Shown here: in pieces, positions 27,901 to 42,900 of the stretch
How the letters are laid out: each line of letters opens with the position of its first letter
How positions within the stretch are numbered: the stretch's first letter is position 1
Assembly (NCBI GenBank): GCA_008694505.1
Contig: VZDJ01004378.1
Span: forward strand, 20,290,239 to 20,354,238
Direction: 5' to 3'
Length of the DNA stretch: 64,000 nucleotides
Origin: Cyanoderma ruficeps
Lineage: Eukaryota > Chordata > Aves > Passeriformes > Timaliidae
Program-made: the position numbers and the translations under genes
The notes under the pieces: generated by a model
What the model was told of the DNA's origin: nothing
Seen by the model: the letters and a program-made list of their open reading frames with translations, nothing else
Database searches by the model: none

Positions 27901-30900
27901 CCTGAGCATACTTTTTTTTAAATTTAACTTAATCGTGTATTTGATTCAAAACAGCAAACAAGAACATCAGAATCTTGCTCGGTTAAGTAAACCCAGGGAA
28001 GACTATTTGTTTCAGCAAATTTATTGTTAGTAGTATTAATGTCCAGATGAGTCTGAAAATTATAGTATTCCTTGGATGTCGCCTATTAAGTGAAAGAGTG
28101 AATAGTTTTGCTGCTTCAGTTATTCTGCTGTATTAGTCACCTTAAGTGGTTGCCCAATGTGGTCGCAACTAAGTTAATAAATATAATAAAGAAACCATTA
28201 AAAATATTGGTTGTCTTAATTATTATGTAATATTGCCTTGTTCATGTAAGAGGCAAGTGAATTAATAAAATGTATATGTCTTTGTCCTGTAGCAGGTTAA
28301 GTAGTTCTGCAAGGTGCTGTGCACCTTCAAAATCCCTTTGACCTCTATGGCATCTGAAGGTAACAGGTCCAGAGATGCAACCCTGTATTTTTATTTTGCT
28401 TGTAATCAACTGAAAGTTGGAAGGAATGTTTTTTTTTTCCAGAGATGATAATTTCAGTTGAACGCTAGAAGATTCATGGAGAAAAAATTTTGAATGCTAA
28501 CCTCCATTTGATTTTTAAATTAACTCCGAATTACTATCTTTCACTATCTGAACCTATCTAGGATTTTAAGCATGCAACACAAACCATTCACAGATATGTA
28601 GTATCTATTCACCTTGACTGTCAAATTTTGAAAAGTTCCTTAAGGAATTTAGAGAACCTTTGTAGGTAGATATCTTGTTGCAAGAGAATACACAAAGTTT
28701 GCATGCTGTCATTCACCTCAAAGCTATTTAGAACCAGACTTTCTAGACCAGCCTATTTTTACTTTCATATTAAGCATGAATTAAATGTGTGAATAGCATG
28801 AATTTATTTTATGAGGATACTCATCATTCTTTAATACCTTGATGTGGTACATGACATTTTTTCAGTACTTTTTAAAATCAAAATCTGTGTGCATTCTGTA
28901 ATGCTTTTATTCCTACCTTTGTTTTGCTTTGGAAAATAATTTAAATAGGATATAAGCTTCAGTTGTGTAGCTTCAACTTCATATACTACTAAAAGCAATA
29001 CTGCTACGTAGGACTAAATGCAAGGACTGTGATTTAAAATGCTCATTATTCTTCAAAACCGAATTTTAACATTTAGTGCTGAATTAAGATTAAAATCTGC
29101 TGTTACGCAGTTGGTCATGAATCTGGAGTAAATCCACTACTGTCTTCATAATGATATTCTTCAAACTACTGCAGAAGGCTGATTTCCTTAAATATGCCAT
29201 TTTTACTATGTATAATCCTGAATATTACAGTTTTTTAGGGGGAGAAGGACTTGAGTTTCTTGTAATAAGCTTTGGTAAATGTGTCTTGTAACTCCCAGGC
29301 CATTTATTAATGACCAGAAGGGTCGTGGAACAATAAACCATAAGCTTAACAAGTTTCGAAGAGTTCACAACCGGATTATGACCTCATTTTGACAACTGAG
29401 CAAAGAGGTCTAGAAAAAAACTAATTTTAAAATCTTGACTGCCAAATTGCTGCTTGAGAGCCCAGTTGATAAATAATTATCTATTTGCTGCAAAGAAAGA
29501 AAGTCCCCTCATTTTCCGAGTATGTTTAGTACACATTAGATGTTTCTGAGTTTTTTGCTTGTGAGAAATCGTCTAACTTTATTAAAAGAAGGAAAGAAAA
29601 AGTTACTGATAGCATCCTTCTCTAAAAATAGTAAAAAATATATTAACACAAAAAGAGAAAAATTTTAAGATTAAAAAATGTTGAGTGGGATTTAAAAAAG
29701 GATTCTTCCACTGAGCATTAAGCGATGCAAAATGATAAGAATAAATAAACTGGTTTCGTGTCCCAACAGTCTTCTTAAATCAGAACCACTTAAAATGGAC
29801 AGTTACGTGGTTTCGGAGTGTTTTTAGGATAATTTTAAATACAAATTTTCAGTATTCCTTGACAGTGATCTTCCTTGAAACCAACATGACTGCAAAAGTC
29901 ACTGTTGCCTAAAAAGTTTACTTTGTTCCGGGAAAGTTCTTCATATCTGTCATGGTCTCATTGCTAATCAAAGATCCTGCAGCATCTTCACAGGGAAGAC
30001 TAATAAATATGGCTGCTTAGAACAAATTTACATTTTGAAAGGTATATTCCAGTGTCCAGGATTGGTTTTGCTTTTGAAGAGCAGGTTGTGAGCATAAAAG
30101 CTCCAGAGTTTGCTGGCCTTAGTATATGTCTTAACATTTCACCTAGTCCTATTTAAAGAAAATTAATATGGTTTAATAGACATGAAAATGACAGTAATTT
30201 TGTATAAATTCAACTTGTAAATTAGCCTTGGAAAGCTATGTACCACACACAGCTCAGTATTTTGATTTGCAGGGAAGACACAAAGGCTGTGGCATTGCAT
30301 GTCAGGTTAATAGCTATAGGTCTAATTAAAACCTTTCACAAGGTGTTTACTGCCAAAGAAAATTAATAATAAGGTTTTGAATGGACCTACGTGCTGCAGA
30401 TAATTTCATTAAAGTCTTCTGAGGTTTCTTTTTTGACACTGAGATCCTGTATCAGCAAATAACAACATCCTTATAAAATCTTCATCTCAGGCAGTGCAAA
30501 AGTTAAAAAAATAATGGGAGACCTAGGGATGCTACTGCGATTCAGCAAAATTGTATTCAGGTAACTGTTTAGCCTCATCAAAGCTGTAGTTTTTGCCTTC
30601 ATTATCAGTAATAGCAGTATAAAATAGAAAGGTATAAAATCATGTCATTTGAAAGTTCAAAGATATAATCATGAGCATTACGGTCACGTTTTTTAAAAGC
30701 AATCTTCCATTTATTTTCTTCTCTCAAGTTTCTTGCGCATCTGTATGAATGGATATGTGCTCACTGACAAGAACCATTACTATACAGTCTTTTCAGTTTT
30801 TCCAGAACTCACTGTTTATTACCAATGTGCACAGAATTTGCCCCAAAAGCAAAAAGAATGAAGTCATGAGGTTTGAAGGGTTGTATATTCAAGACCAGAA

Positions 30901-33900
30901 AGAATTCAGATTTTTCTGAATTAGCTTTTCCTTAATTAGAATATTTGTACTTTATTGGGATGGGAGTATTCATTTCAGATTCTGTGTCTTATTTAAGGTT
31001 GGATATACTCTTGTTTATGACCATGCAAATGATGAGTCCATCATGAAGGAATTGTAGAGATAAGTGTTTATTGCAACACTGACACATAAAACCCCAAAAA
31101 TTATAATATAAAATAAGCTATCAGTGACACCTAAAATGTCTCTTACATTACAGGTAAATGAAGAGCTATAAGACATACATAAGATGTACATAAACACGTA
31201 TAGCTATAGATATGTACAGACATATTTTAGTATGACTTTTACAAAACTGTCTAAAACCAAAGTGTTTTCACTTCCTTTTCTCCTTTTTTTTTTTTTAATA
31301 GAAATAAGGAATGGAAATTTGAAAGCCATTTTAGGGCTGTTTTTCAGTTTGTCTCGGTACAAACAGCAGCAACATCATCAGCAACAGTATTACCAGTCTT
31401 TGGTGGAGCTACAACAGCAAGTCCCTTCAAATCCAGCTGAAATCAGCCAGTCCAAAACACACCAAGATATGCAGTCAAGGTAGGTTGAAAAGTTATCTTT
31501 CTCAGGTGTAAAAGCTTTCTAGTTTTCTGTTCGAAAAAGACAAAATTTTGTATAAAGATTAGGCCATTTTATTGGGGAAATTAAAAAAAAGAAAAAGTCA
31601 GTTGTAGATCTTCATGAAGATGTTTGTCTATTGCTTTGTTGAATTTAGTCTTTGTTCCATTTTTTATATCCTTATTTAAAACATTTTTGTGGACTTACTA
31701 AACAACTGCATTTCTAGAATGTGGGAAGTCAATGATCTAGACTGGATTAAAAGTATCAGACTGATATATTGAGATTTTGGTTCTTAAGTCCATTCCAATA
31801 TAAATTACAATTTCATGTGTATAATAAACATATTTTTCTTCAATTGACAAAGCTTTAACACTTCAGCCTGATAGAAATCTATATTTTGGAACTAGAAATA
31901 TTTAAAAAATATGTTTTGGAGGAAAGTGTTGCTATTAGCATTTTAATTACCTAATTTGATGCAAAAATTAAGATACATGTCTTTGGCTGGGGCATTATGA
32001 AGTGAAATGCTTTTATTTTCTCTGCTGCTGAAAATTTCTGTCTTTGAAGGCTTCCCCTGTGAAGTATACTATTAACATGTAATCTAGGAAATTGTGGTGG
32101 GGTCCTAGAAGAGTCTGACCATTCTCAACATTTTCCAAAGCCGAATTTCTGCTTTATGAAGGATATTTAATACTGCATGAGAGGCAATAATATCTAATTA
32201 AGTGTTCACAGCTTTAATCAGGGGAATTAGGAGTTTAGCCAGCTTCCTGTAAATACTTTTGGTTACTGTGTTTTGTTTTTAATTTAGTGAAAGAACTGAA
32301 ACATTCCCTGATTTTATAATTTACCCATGGTGAATTTTTAATAACAAAAAAAAAAAATACAGTGTTCCTTTATACGTTGTGACTACTGCAAGGTTTGCCC
32401 AATAAATCCCGGATAAAGCAGTTTTTTTACTATTTGGATGACAGTGATTGCACATGGTAGGCAAAGAGGTGATAGATCTTTTATTAAGCTTTTCGTTATA
32501 ATGCCCTGAGATCTCATGGTCCGTCTGCACTTTCTTCTCCTCTTCTATTTTGCTATGTTAAAACATGCTTCATTAAGAAGGCAATTATCCCATATCCTAG
32601 ATCCTCCACATTTGTGATTTTGTAGAGTGACATCTAAGGCTGGTGTAAAAAATTTCTACTTCCATCCGTATGCTTTAGACCTTTAATCTCAGAGTTTAAA
32701 ATAATGTAATTCTTCAATTAAATTTCTGTTCATAACTAGGTTTCAGATGTAAAATATTTCTATGTAAGAAATTACTAGACCAAGATTGATGCCATCTTTC
32801 TTATTTCTTATATGCAAACTGAAGGCGAGATTTTTTCTGTTTGCTTTGACATATAGAGAAGTTTGACACTTGTTACTTGAAACTTCTGTATTGCCTGAGG
32901 AAGTGTGGTTTCTTCTATCCATATATTTTTCATTTAAGTCTTTAACGATAAAGAAAGGTGCCTATAAAATACTTCCTCCTATATGAAAAGTTTCTGTCTT
33001 CAGCTATAAATATATATAGTCTGAGCAGCTATCAAAACAAGCAGCTCTGGAACTTAGAAACAAACAAAAATACAACTGTTTATCAATACTAATTTTCTTT
33101 TTTTTTTCATTTGTCACTGTTTTGAAGTAATATAAAGAAATCAACATAAAATATTATTTCCCCTCCTAAGAAAAATGACTACATGTGAAAACAAATTTTC
33201 CACAAATAGGTAGGCATGTATAAACATACACTGTTGTGAATTCTCTGTGGTGGACTTTCTAACATTTCTTTTCATAGCAGTCATTTAATTCTTTTTTTTT
33301 TCCCAAATAATTTGAAAAATTATTTTAAAATACTTACCAAACACCTTTGTAGTTTAAAGGTGCCAATGAGTAAATAAAAGCTTCCTTTTAGAAAGAAGCC
33401 AAAATATGAATTAAAAAAGAAAAGATGGCTTTAGTGAGATTCATCTTGCCTCTTGCCCACTTTTTACTATTTGAAATGTGGACGGGTAGCTTACATGATT
33501 CCTCAAATTGATTTTTATGGTTGCTTTCATGTCAGGTGTGTCTCAGAAACAATTATAAAAGCAACCAATATAACTGAGCTGGGGGAAGCTCATGACTTAG
33601 AAAGTCCTGAGGAGCTCACATGACTGCTTTATGGGACACTTGAGATATTTTTGGCAAAATGTAGTTTCCTTCAGATACTGAAACCTACACATTTCACTGT
33701 ATGGAGAATTTCAGAAAGTGATAAAATCTGAAGTATATTAATGTACATTCTTTGCACTGTGCATATGAAACTATTAACTCAGTAGATAATCAAACTGCTA
33801 TCAATCAAAACTGTAGTAATTCTACATTTTTTTCTGAAGTGCTATTGATAAAATAAGCTCTTTTACCCTTTCATAGTGAATGTTAATCTTTATGACTATT

Positions 33901-36900
33901 TCTCACCACCCATTTTTTGTGTGGGTATGCCTTTTTTATTACAGTGTTGAATGTTTTTTAAAATTCTCGATTCTTTGTGTTTTCTAACATTTGTAACATA
34001 ACTGTGGAAAGATTTGGTATGCAGAAGCCTTAAGGCAGAAAATCCTTTATGGTGCATATTTTGGAGAAAATATTTGGCAAATGCACATAACAGAAAGTGG
34101 TTTCCATTAAATAGACCTGTGGTCTTATATTACCTAGAAATAGTTCTTTCAGGTTTTTGAAAGGAGCAAGAAAAATTACCTTATTATTTTGTCAGAAGAC
34201 AGATAATGAACATAGCTGATAACATGTGAACGGGACATTCATCTTTTTTCAGTAATGGCAAAATTCTTCGAACCTAATTTGAGTAAATTTTCAAGAGTAT
34301 TGTGAAAATCATCTTCTTACACCATGGGTATTTTATTTTACTGGAAAATTCACACATACTTACTTTGCTAGACACCTCAGAAATAAAGATTTTTTTTTAA
34401 TGCACTCTGTACATTTAAGTGCATTTGATATCCATGTGCTTGTATGTGTGCATACATGTAAACAAAAGCAAAATATATACACTGAAAATGGTGGGTGCTT
34501 TTTATAGACTTTATACATTTTTCTAATCTTCAATAATCAATCACATTTCATGTTGTACTTTAAGTATTTGAAACTACGTCTTAGTTTCAACTAATAACTG
34601 AGGTCATTTTAGGTTAAAATATTCTACAAGAAAAGTTACTTTCTTCATTGCTTCCAGCTAACATATCCTAAACATATTGTGTAATTTCAACTTTATTTCC
34701 TAGGAGGTAAAAGGCTGTTGTATTTTCTTTATTAAACAAATATGAGAAGGTGATGCTCTTCACTTTTTCCAAGAGAAATACAGATTATACATGGGAGAGG
34801 GAAATAACCTCTGAGAAGTCACACTGAAGATGGTCAAATTACAGAGATTGTAGCATTTAAGCCCTGAGGAAGACCAAGAAAGTTTTGTCTTTGTATGTGC
34901 AGGGCTAGGATCTCACTCTCCTAATTTAAAAGACTGGTCCTGCTGGTGGTGATGATGACGATGGTGATGGTACTTATCCCTATTTCCAAGTTATGATTTA
35001 ATTTCCTCAGTAATGATCAATGTCTGTGATTATTACTGCGTCTGAACGCTTCCACATGCCACTGAAGACAAGCTGTTTTATACAGTGTTTGAGCCCTTTC
35101 ACAACAAAAACTGAAGCAGGCACCAAATTATATTAGGACTCTACAGGTTTCATACACAGGTTATTTTGCTGAGGTAAACAAACAGAAGCCCCAGAGGAAG
35201 GTTATACCACAAGACTGGATGGATTAGGTTTGTGCAGAAATGGGGAATTCAGGAGGCTAGTTGTCCTTGTGTGACTTGGAGACAGCACAAACCGGGAATG
35301 TATTTAAACCAGTTTCTGGAGAAGTGCCTCTTTCCTAAGTACAAAGTTTGAATGGGAGGTTAATGAATCTCCTTTCACAGGCTCCTTACAAAGTTATACA
35401 AAATTGACCAGTTGGCAATACTCTAACATTCCTACTCCCACGTAAGCTCTTTGTGACCAACATCAGAATTGTGAAAACTGTGCGTACAGAAGGCTAGCAA
35501 GATTCTTCCTGTGAAAGGGTATCATTGGCCTATCTAGTCCTAAAGCCAACAGCAACATTTCAAATTAAATGTAAAAGTAAGGAAGGAAGTTGATTCATGG
35601 TAAGTGAAATTGCCTTGCAAAAAGCTTGCTTTCTGTACGGAAGATCATAGTTTTGTACCAGTAATTCTAAAACTCTGAAGTTATTAGACTATTAGTGAAA
35701 AAAAACTGCGGTAAACAGATACTAACCAAAGGCAAATAATAGTTTCAGATGTCTTTTTACCCTAAAATTTCCTATGTTCTTACATGACTAACTGTGGGAA
35801 TTGAATATTTTGAAATCTCAAATTGGCACTTCACTCTTTCCTTATGATTTTATTGCAGCTCTGAGATTTATTTTAAAAAATACAGTGCTGGTGGCCTTAC
35901 TTATATCTGTCAGTACAGATAGACAACAACAATAGCTACATTATATTTTTGTGCTTCGCTTTGGTAGTGGATTCCATTATCAGAGCAATACATCTGTGGT
36001 GATGATCTTTCAGCCACCCAGATACTAAGAGAAAACATATGTGGATGAAAGAAGTTCTGTCTCATTTACAGATTAGACAGTAACTGGTTTCAGTAAGCTG
36101 TCATAAAAATTCCCCTAGACAGACAAGCTATTTTATCACGTACAGGAATGATGAGCACAGCTTGAGGTCCAGATGGATTTTGTTAAATTTGTTGTATTAA
36201 AAGTGCACCCTGGTTTTCCTGGGCATATAAACAAAGTTAGGTAGCTGATTTCCACAGGCAGTTGCATATATAAGTACTGTAAGAAGCAAGGTTTCATGTT
36301 GCCTGCTGCTCAAAAGTACTGGGGAAGAAATTAAATATATTGGACACAGAGCTTGTGCTGTGTGAAATACAGTCATGAAAATGTAATGGTTATAATTATG
36401 AATTGAAATAGATCCACGTCAGGATAGTGGCAATCTGCATAGCAGTCTTGATTACATCACTCTGCTTAGAAAAAGGCCTTCATTAAATATTGTGAAGGTT
36501 TAAAATATGGTGACAGCAGTCTACACCAAATGCATTGCACTGACATAGGCTGGAAAATGGAAGGTGTACATAGTTGTGTGTTTCTTGGTCAATATATAGG
36601 AAAGTGGTGAGCCAAGTCCCTTTGCTGTCCTTACCGCTTGCCATGGCTAGTCACTTGGGTTTGGTGAAGGGAAAGAGGTAGGTAGTTCCTGCTTTTCCCA
36701 CTGTGGAATCATTATCAAATCACTGATTCTGAAGAGAAGAAAAATAAGAAAAAAAAATTTTTTTTCTTGCTCTGTTTGCTAGTAAGGGTTAAAGCAAACA
36801 AATATCTATTAATCTAATCTGATGTATTTATATATGTCTGCATTAATGCAGAATGAGATGCTTAATGTGATTTTTCCAGGATCTGTTGACCTTCAAATGG

Positions 36901-39900
36901 CCCTAGATATTTAATTTTATTTTAACTTTTTATTTTACCTTGTGAATCAGCTCTGGCCCCATTTTGTTCTACTCCCCAAAGATGCAGTCATTACAGTCCT
37001 CAAGGCTCCAAATCACAGAAACTTCAGAAAGGATTATTGAGTCCCAGTGGCAAATGACTAACCTTTCTAATAACTTTCACACAGAAAAGATAGAACAAAG
37101 CAGTATCAAGAATGTATTTTTCATATATATCTTCCACGTAACCCATCTTCTCTAAGAAGGTATCTAATATCATTTCCTAAGCCTAAAATAATGTGGGAAA
37201 GGGTGTTTCAAAGTGACATTCAGGTTGTAAAATAAATGGTATTTTCTATAGTTATAATATACCACTCTACCAGACTATAGCATGCCTAGAGAGAAAATAG
37301 AAAATGTAAATTAAAAAGCATTTTTAGTCTTTAAAAAGTTTTTCAGATTTTTTTAAACTGTTCATCCCCTATTTGACCATTTCACTACCAATCCTTCATA
37401 AACTGCTTGTATCTTTTACCTTCTTACATATTTCTGTGGTCTGGATCCTACTAACTTGTCCTTTACTGATTGGTAACTCCCTTTGTTTGTTGCACACAGT
37501 TTTTTTCTCCTTGCAAAGTACCTGACGTAGGTTTGAACACTTTCTTTAGGAACCCGTGACTTGTAGTTACCCTGATTTCTTCTGTTTATAAATTACCTCT
37601 GGTCAAGAACAATATTTTTCTCTGCTTATTCTGTGGTTTGCAGTTCAAAATGCAACGGTCATCTTTTCTCATTATCTCTTCTTGGACTTTTCTAAAGAGT
37701 CTTTTAAATCAGTTTAGAGGCAATTTTCATTTTGTACATTGCAGATATTCTCATTGTCTGGCCTGTGTCACCTTTCCCACTCATTATTTTCTATAAGTCA
37801 GTTTTGATGCGCTTTGGCCATAATTTCACTGTATCTAATTCAGATCATGTAGAATTTAATGGGAAGTGTTCCATTCATCCTTGTAACACTTGAATCCAAG
37901 ATTTTATATATTTCCTTTTGAAGAAACAGAAGCTTTATGATGATGTTATTTTACCTTCAGACATTCTTTGTTGCTCTACCCTCACACTCTACTGAGATTC
38001 ATTAGATCTTCACATTCTCTGAAAATGAAATCTGGTGCAACTGTCACTTACATACTTTCCCAGACCTGCTACCAATTTAATTCTGATGTCTTGTGAACAT
38101 TGGCAGTTGCCTATAATTATTTGTATGTGGTAAATGAAATTTCAATACATGTAAAATGCAAGGGTAGCCATATTAAATTAGTGCAGTCTTTGTTCTTTTT
38201 TTTGCTTTCTGTCAGATGATTCCTTTTTTACCTGTTATGAAGCAAAATGTTCTTTCTTTGTTCCTGTTTATTCCCTAATAAATTCCTTGATACCAGCGTG
38301 TGGCCCAGTCTTTTCCTTGAAGTTTTACATTTGTTTAAGTCATAGTTTTATATTTTTACTCTTACTTTCTTTGCTTCTGTCAGTCCTTTATATCATCTAT
38401 CATATCTTACTATTTTCACAGACTGTGCAACAGATTTAATATTCTACATATTGTAGTTTTGCAGTATCCGTTAATGAAATAACATTACAGTTGGAAGCTG
38501 CTGTGACGGAGATGACTTTCTGTTTTAATTTTCCAAGATAACTTCAAAATAAAAATCCATATAAATTTCAAAGAAGCATAGACAGTGCTGTTTGCCAGTC
38601 ATTGCCTGAGGAAAATAAATTAAATAGAAGTGAAAAGAAAAGGGGTTTTTTATATTTATAATCCACCAGATTTACGAGACTTTGTTTTTGTTTTGAAAAT
38701 ACGTAAAGGAAAATAGGTGAACTGCTGGTAGAATCTTCTGTATTTTCTTTATCTTACAAAGCACTTTACCATTTTAAAGTCAATGGGGAAACCAAACAAA
38801 ATGCTTACAAAATATGTTTTACCACTGTCAGTAGAAACCATGTGATTATTTTTTGACTGATGCAGGCTTAGAGCAATCCCAACCATACATTAGGATGTGT
38901 TACAAGTGTGGACTTTCTGGAAATCTGTGCAAAAGATACGAGAGATAATTAGCATAAATTTGAAGAAGTAAAAGCATCAGCATTTCTGTCACCTCCGTTT
39001 CCATTCCCTCTAGAAAAAAAAACGTCCATTACAGTTTTATTGTGTCAACCTGTGAAGTAGAAAGGTGACATACGATTCTGTGCAGGTACTCTGATATAAT
39101 TTTGTTCTAGTATAAGATCATAAATGGTACGGAGATAAGGTCATTAAATGGTACAATTGGTCCCTAAGGGCCTAATCCTAGTTCTGGCAGCACACTGTTA
39201 TCCACTTGTCCAATTTGTTCAGAGAAAAACAATAAGGTTTAAAAGATGGCATTTTAGGTGTGCCACAGCTTAGGTTAACCACAATAGCAGAGTAGTGCAG
39301 TGTCCTAAACCACAACCCACAATTACTGCTAGATATCCATTTTGTTTTTTTAATGTTGTGATTCATGTACTCTTTCATTAAACTCCACAAAATATCTATA
39401 CTACAATACTTGGACCAAAGCAGGAAAGCTATGATCACAGACGATTCATTCTTATTAAAAGTCTCTGTATTCTGCAGGAGCATAAACACTGATGCAAAAC
39501 TGGGCAATCTACATTTTGGTTTATGAGTTGTGAGCAATAGGAAAACATTGAAAACATAATTTTACTTGTACCTTCAAGCATGAATCATTTGGAGACAGAC
39601 TGCTTGAATAAGATGCCAGAAGTTCAAAGAGCGGAAAGGAGAAATGTCCAAATAATTTAGAACAGATGACAGGGTATGAGCTAGAACTGCCTGAGCCATA
39701 GACATTTCCTCTTGTGAATGGAAAAAAAAGTGTATTTATGTGTTAGATATATACAGATAATATACTTTTATCTATAAAATGTACATTCATAAATAACATT
39801 TATAAAAATGTTGTGTTTATTTTTTTATAAATAAATAAATATAGGTATAGATATATGTAGATCTATAGATACATACATGTAGATATGCCCATATATTAAT

Positions 39901-42900
39901 TCACCAAGACTCGCATAAAAAGGGAAAAGAAATGTCTGAAAAATATTGATTGTACAGAAAATCAAGTTCTTCCTCAGTGTTCCTTGAAAGTACATTTGGG
40001 GAATGAGGGATCTTCTACCTGCCCAAACTGTTTGGTATGGCGAGGGCTTGGAAACTTTTGTTTCCCATGGCATCTTTCTGGGCACACTTGGAATTTGGAA
40101 TCAGATATACCACAGAATGTTATCTCTTGTGTCTTTCAACCAGTAGGATGATGAGTAGTGAAATACCTTATTTAAGTAAAAAAAATTTAAAAGAAAAAAA
40201 TATGCACAGGGCAACTGAGACTTTCTGGGCAAATTTTTACATTGAAAAAGCATTATTTTTAAACTAGTCATTTTTTAGAGAATTGTTCTAATACAAAAGT
40301 CTTGGACAGCTCTGGAGGACATTCACACTAGACACTAAATGCACTTTATATGATCAACAGCATATTAAAATTCAAGTATGTCAGTAAGGAAGAAAGAGTT
40401 TGATTATAAGCTACAAAACACTTTGCCTTTTTTTAATTTTAACATAGTGCATAGCTGGCATTTTATAACCGCCGTGTGACTCTTAACATTATAGGAAAAT
40501 GACAGTATGATGTAACATGATCCTTTTGATCCTTTGGAAGACTTAATAAAAAGTATATGATATTCAGAGTGTCACTGCATGGGTTGCTTTTTGAAGATGG
40601 AGGTTAAAATATTTTTAGCCTGATTCATGCTCTTTTCAGGTTTATAGAGGCATCATCCTTCAGCTTTATGTGTTAACCTACTTTCAAGTGGCTTCTTTTC
40701 TGACATATTGCATGGCAACAAGATTGAGTCTCTGGTAGTTTAGTCCAGTCTCAAACAATCTGTTGCCTTCCTTCTTTATAGAATCATAGAATGATTTAGG
40801 ATGGAAAAGACCTCTAAGTTCATCAAGACCAACTGCTAACCCAGCACAGCCAAGTCCACCACTAAAACCTAAGTGCCACATAAAGTCATTTAATATTGGA
40901 TCCTATACTGATTGCCTAGTCTCCTCTACACCTTTTAGGACTGTTTTGTAACCGTGTTGTGCCTGCAGATGAACGGCCTCTGTCAGTTCCCCATCCTGAT
41001 GGAACATGGTGCATTCGTCCCCAGTGCAGCTGACTGTCCTGCACAGCCACGTGGAGCCGTGCACAGCCCCGGTTCCTGCAGCCAGTCAGCACAGTACAGA
41101 CCTGGTGTTCTCCATCAGCCCCTCGGGATCAGCAACATCTCTGTCCTTTCTTCTCGACACTACCTCAGCTACCTCTGTGCTGAACTGCCTTTCTGGGCAG
41201 TCTCAGGATGTTTATTCCATTTTCTCACAGCAAAAGAAATTTCCCAATTGTCACCATTTCATATCTGCTGTGTTGACTAGTATTTCCCTGGTTTGTAAGA
41301 CAAAATATTCATGACTTCCACCTGGAAGACAGAGTCCATATTAATTTTGCAGAGTCCAGATTATTTCTAAGGATTTGGTATCAGATGCCTATATGCCATG
41401 TTACCTGGTTTGGACAGCATTTATTTCACTTCCCCTAGGTGTTATTTGGAAGAGGAGAGCTAAGCATGATGTCTGGTCCTGTGTACATGGTGCAGATGAT
41501 TGCTGATATGAGTATTATGACAGTGAAAAGGGTCTTGGTAGTAGACAGCTGAGAGCTGAGGACCAGAGGCTTTAAAAACGCCCTTTCTGGCCTTCTGGCA
41601 AGTAAATCTTTCCTTGCCCTGAATGCTGTAGCATTAAACTGGTGCTGTCTAATATGTTAAGATCCATTTACTGCATTATTGCCGACACATATTTACTATA
41701 TCCTGTGGATTTGTAAGCATTAAAAATAACTGGTTTAGGGCTTAAAACAAAAACAGGTTTTTTTCTGACTGACAGATACTACCCACAGACAATTATACAG
41801 TAGGATATAGAGCTGTAGGTAGATATTTGTTTATACATTTAGAAGGGTGGGTAGGCTAAAGTCTAGTCTGAAACAGCTTTGCAGTTCAAATTCATAAAAG
41901 TGAGGCCATCAACTGGGAAATGCATCCATGCAAAGTTTTTCTGGGCTCAGCACATCCAGAGCTAAATGACAAGAAAAATCCAGTCATTAAGAATTTGATG
42001 CACTTGCTTTATGAGTGGTTAAATTCTCTTTTTGCCTTTCTTTTGTCACATTACTTTGGGAAGTAAATTTAGTCGGTCACAGTGGAAATCGTGCTTTACA
42101 GATCATGTTTTACTGACATTGACCCTTTCATCAATCCCTTTCAAGCCTGTCTGGAAAGTTTGAAAGTAGTCTATCGGCTGATGTTTGATGAATTTATTAG
42201 TGGATGGAGTCCCAAGTAACAGGCACAGAAGGGAAGCATTCTAGCAAGCATTACCAGATAGGTATTTTATGTATTTATTGCTATTAAAAGTCTGTAGGCT
42301 AGCTTATGAACACTGAGATGAAGGATTTTGATCTTTCAATTAACTCTGGAACGTGTTGTTTGAGGTAGAAGTGCTATGATGCACTAAGGCACTGCAACCT
42401 ACTCACTCTTTTTTCCCATCTTACTTTGTGTTGATTGTACTGTGTTTCATTCCACCTTTTACAGCATAAATCCACAATGGTTTTATTTGGCATACAATTT
42501 TTCTGACAGATCTCTTATTTTAGTCAACACAGATAAACAGCTATTCATTTCTAGATTCTTTCATTTTAAATATGCTGGGAAAAAAATCAGAGAAAGATCT
42601 CATCCAAAGCTATTATGCCAGGCACAAATGTTGCGAGTTCAGTAAAACAACCTATGTCACATTTGCATCATAAGTCCAGACATTATTAAGAAATATGACT
42701 GTAAGTGCAATATAATTCCATGTACTAAAAACTAGATAAATAAAAATACATAAAGTGTAATTATTATGAAATTATTTTGTATTATTATAAGTAGTATATT
42801 ATTATAACTGATGATATATATTATAATATCTACAGAAGCTATGGTCATATAAAAAGGCAATTTGTCAGCATTACTCTGAAGATATATGTCAGAGGATTGA

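Noticed and set aside
3788..31479. Assignment to NAV2 instead of NAV3
   Set aside because: CH-domain spelling (IADG, VDVC, AARGVNVQG) and the Gln/His tract followed by YATQSNHSG fit NAV3 as I recall it; NAV2 differs at these places.
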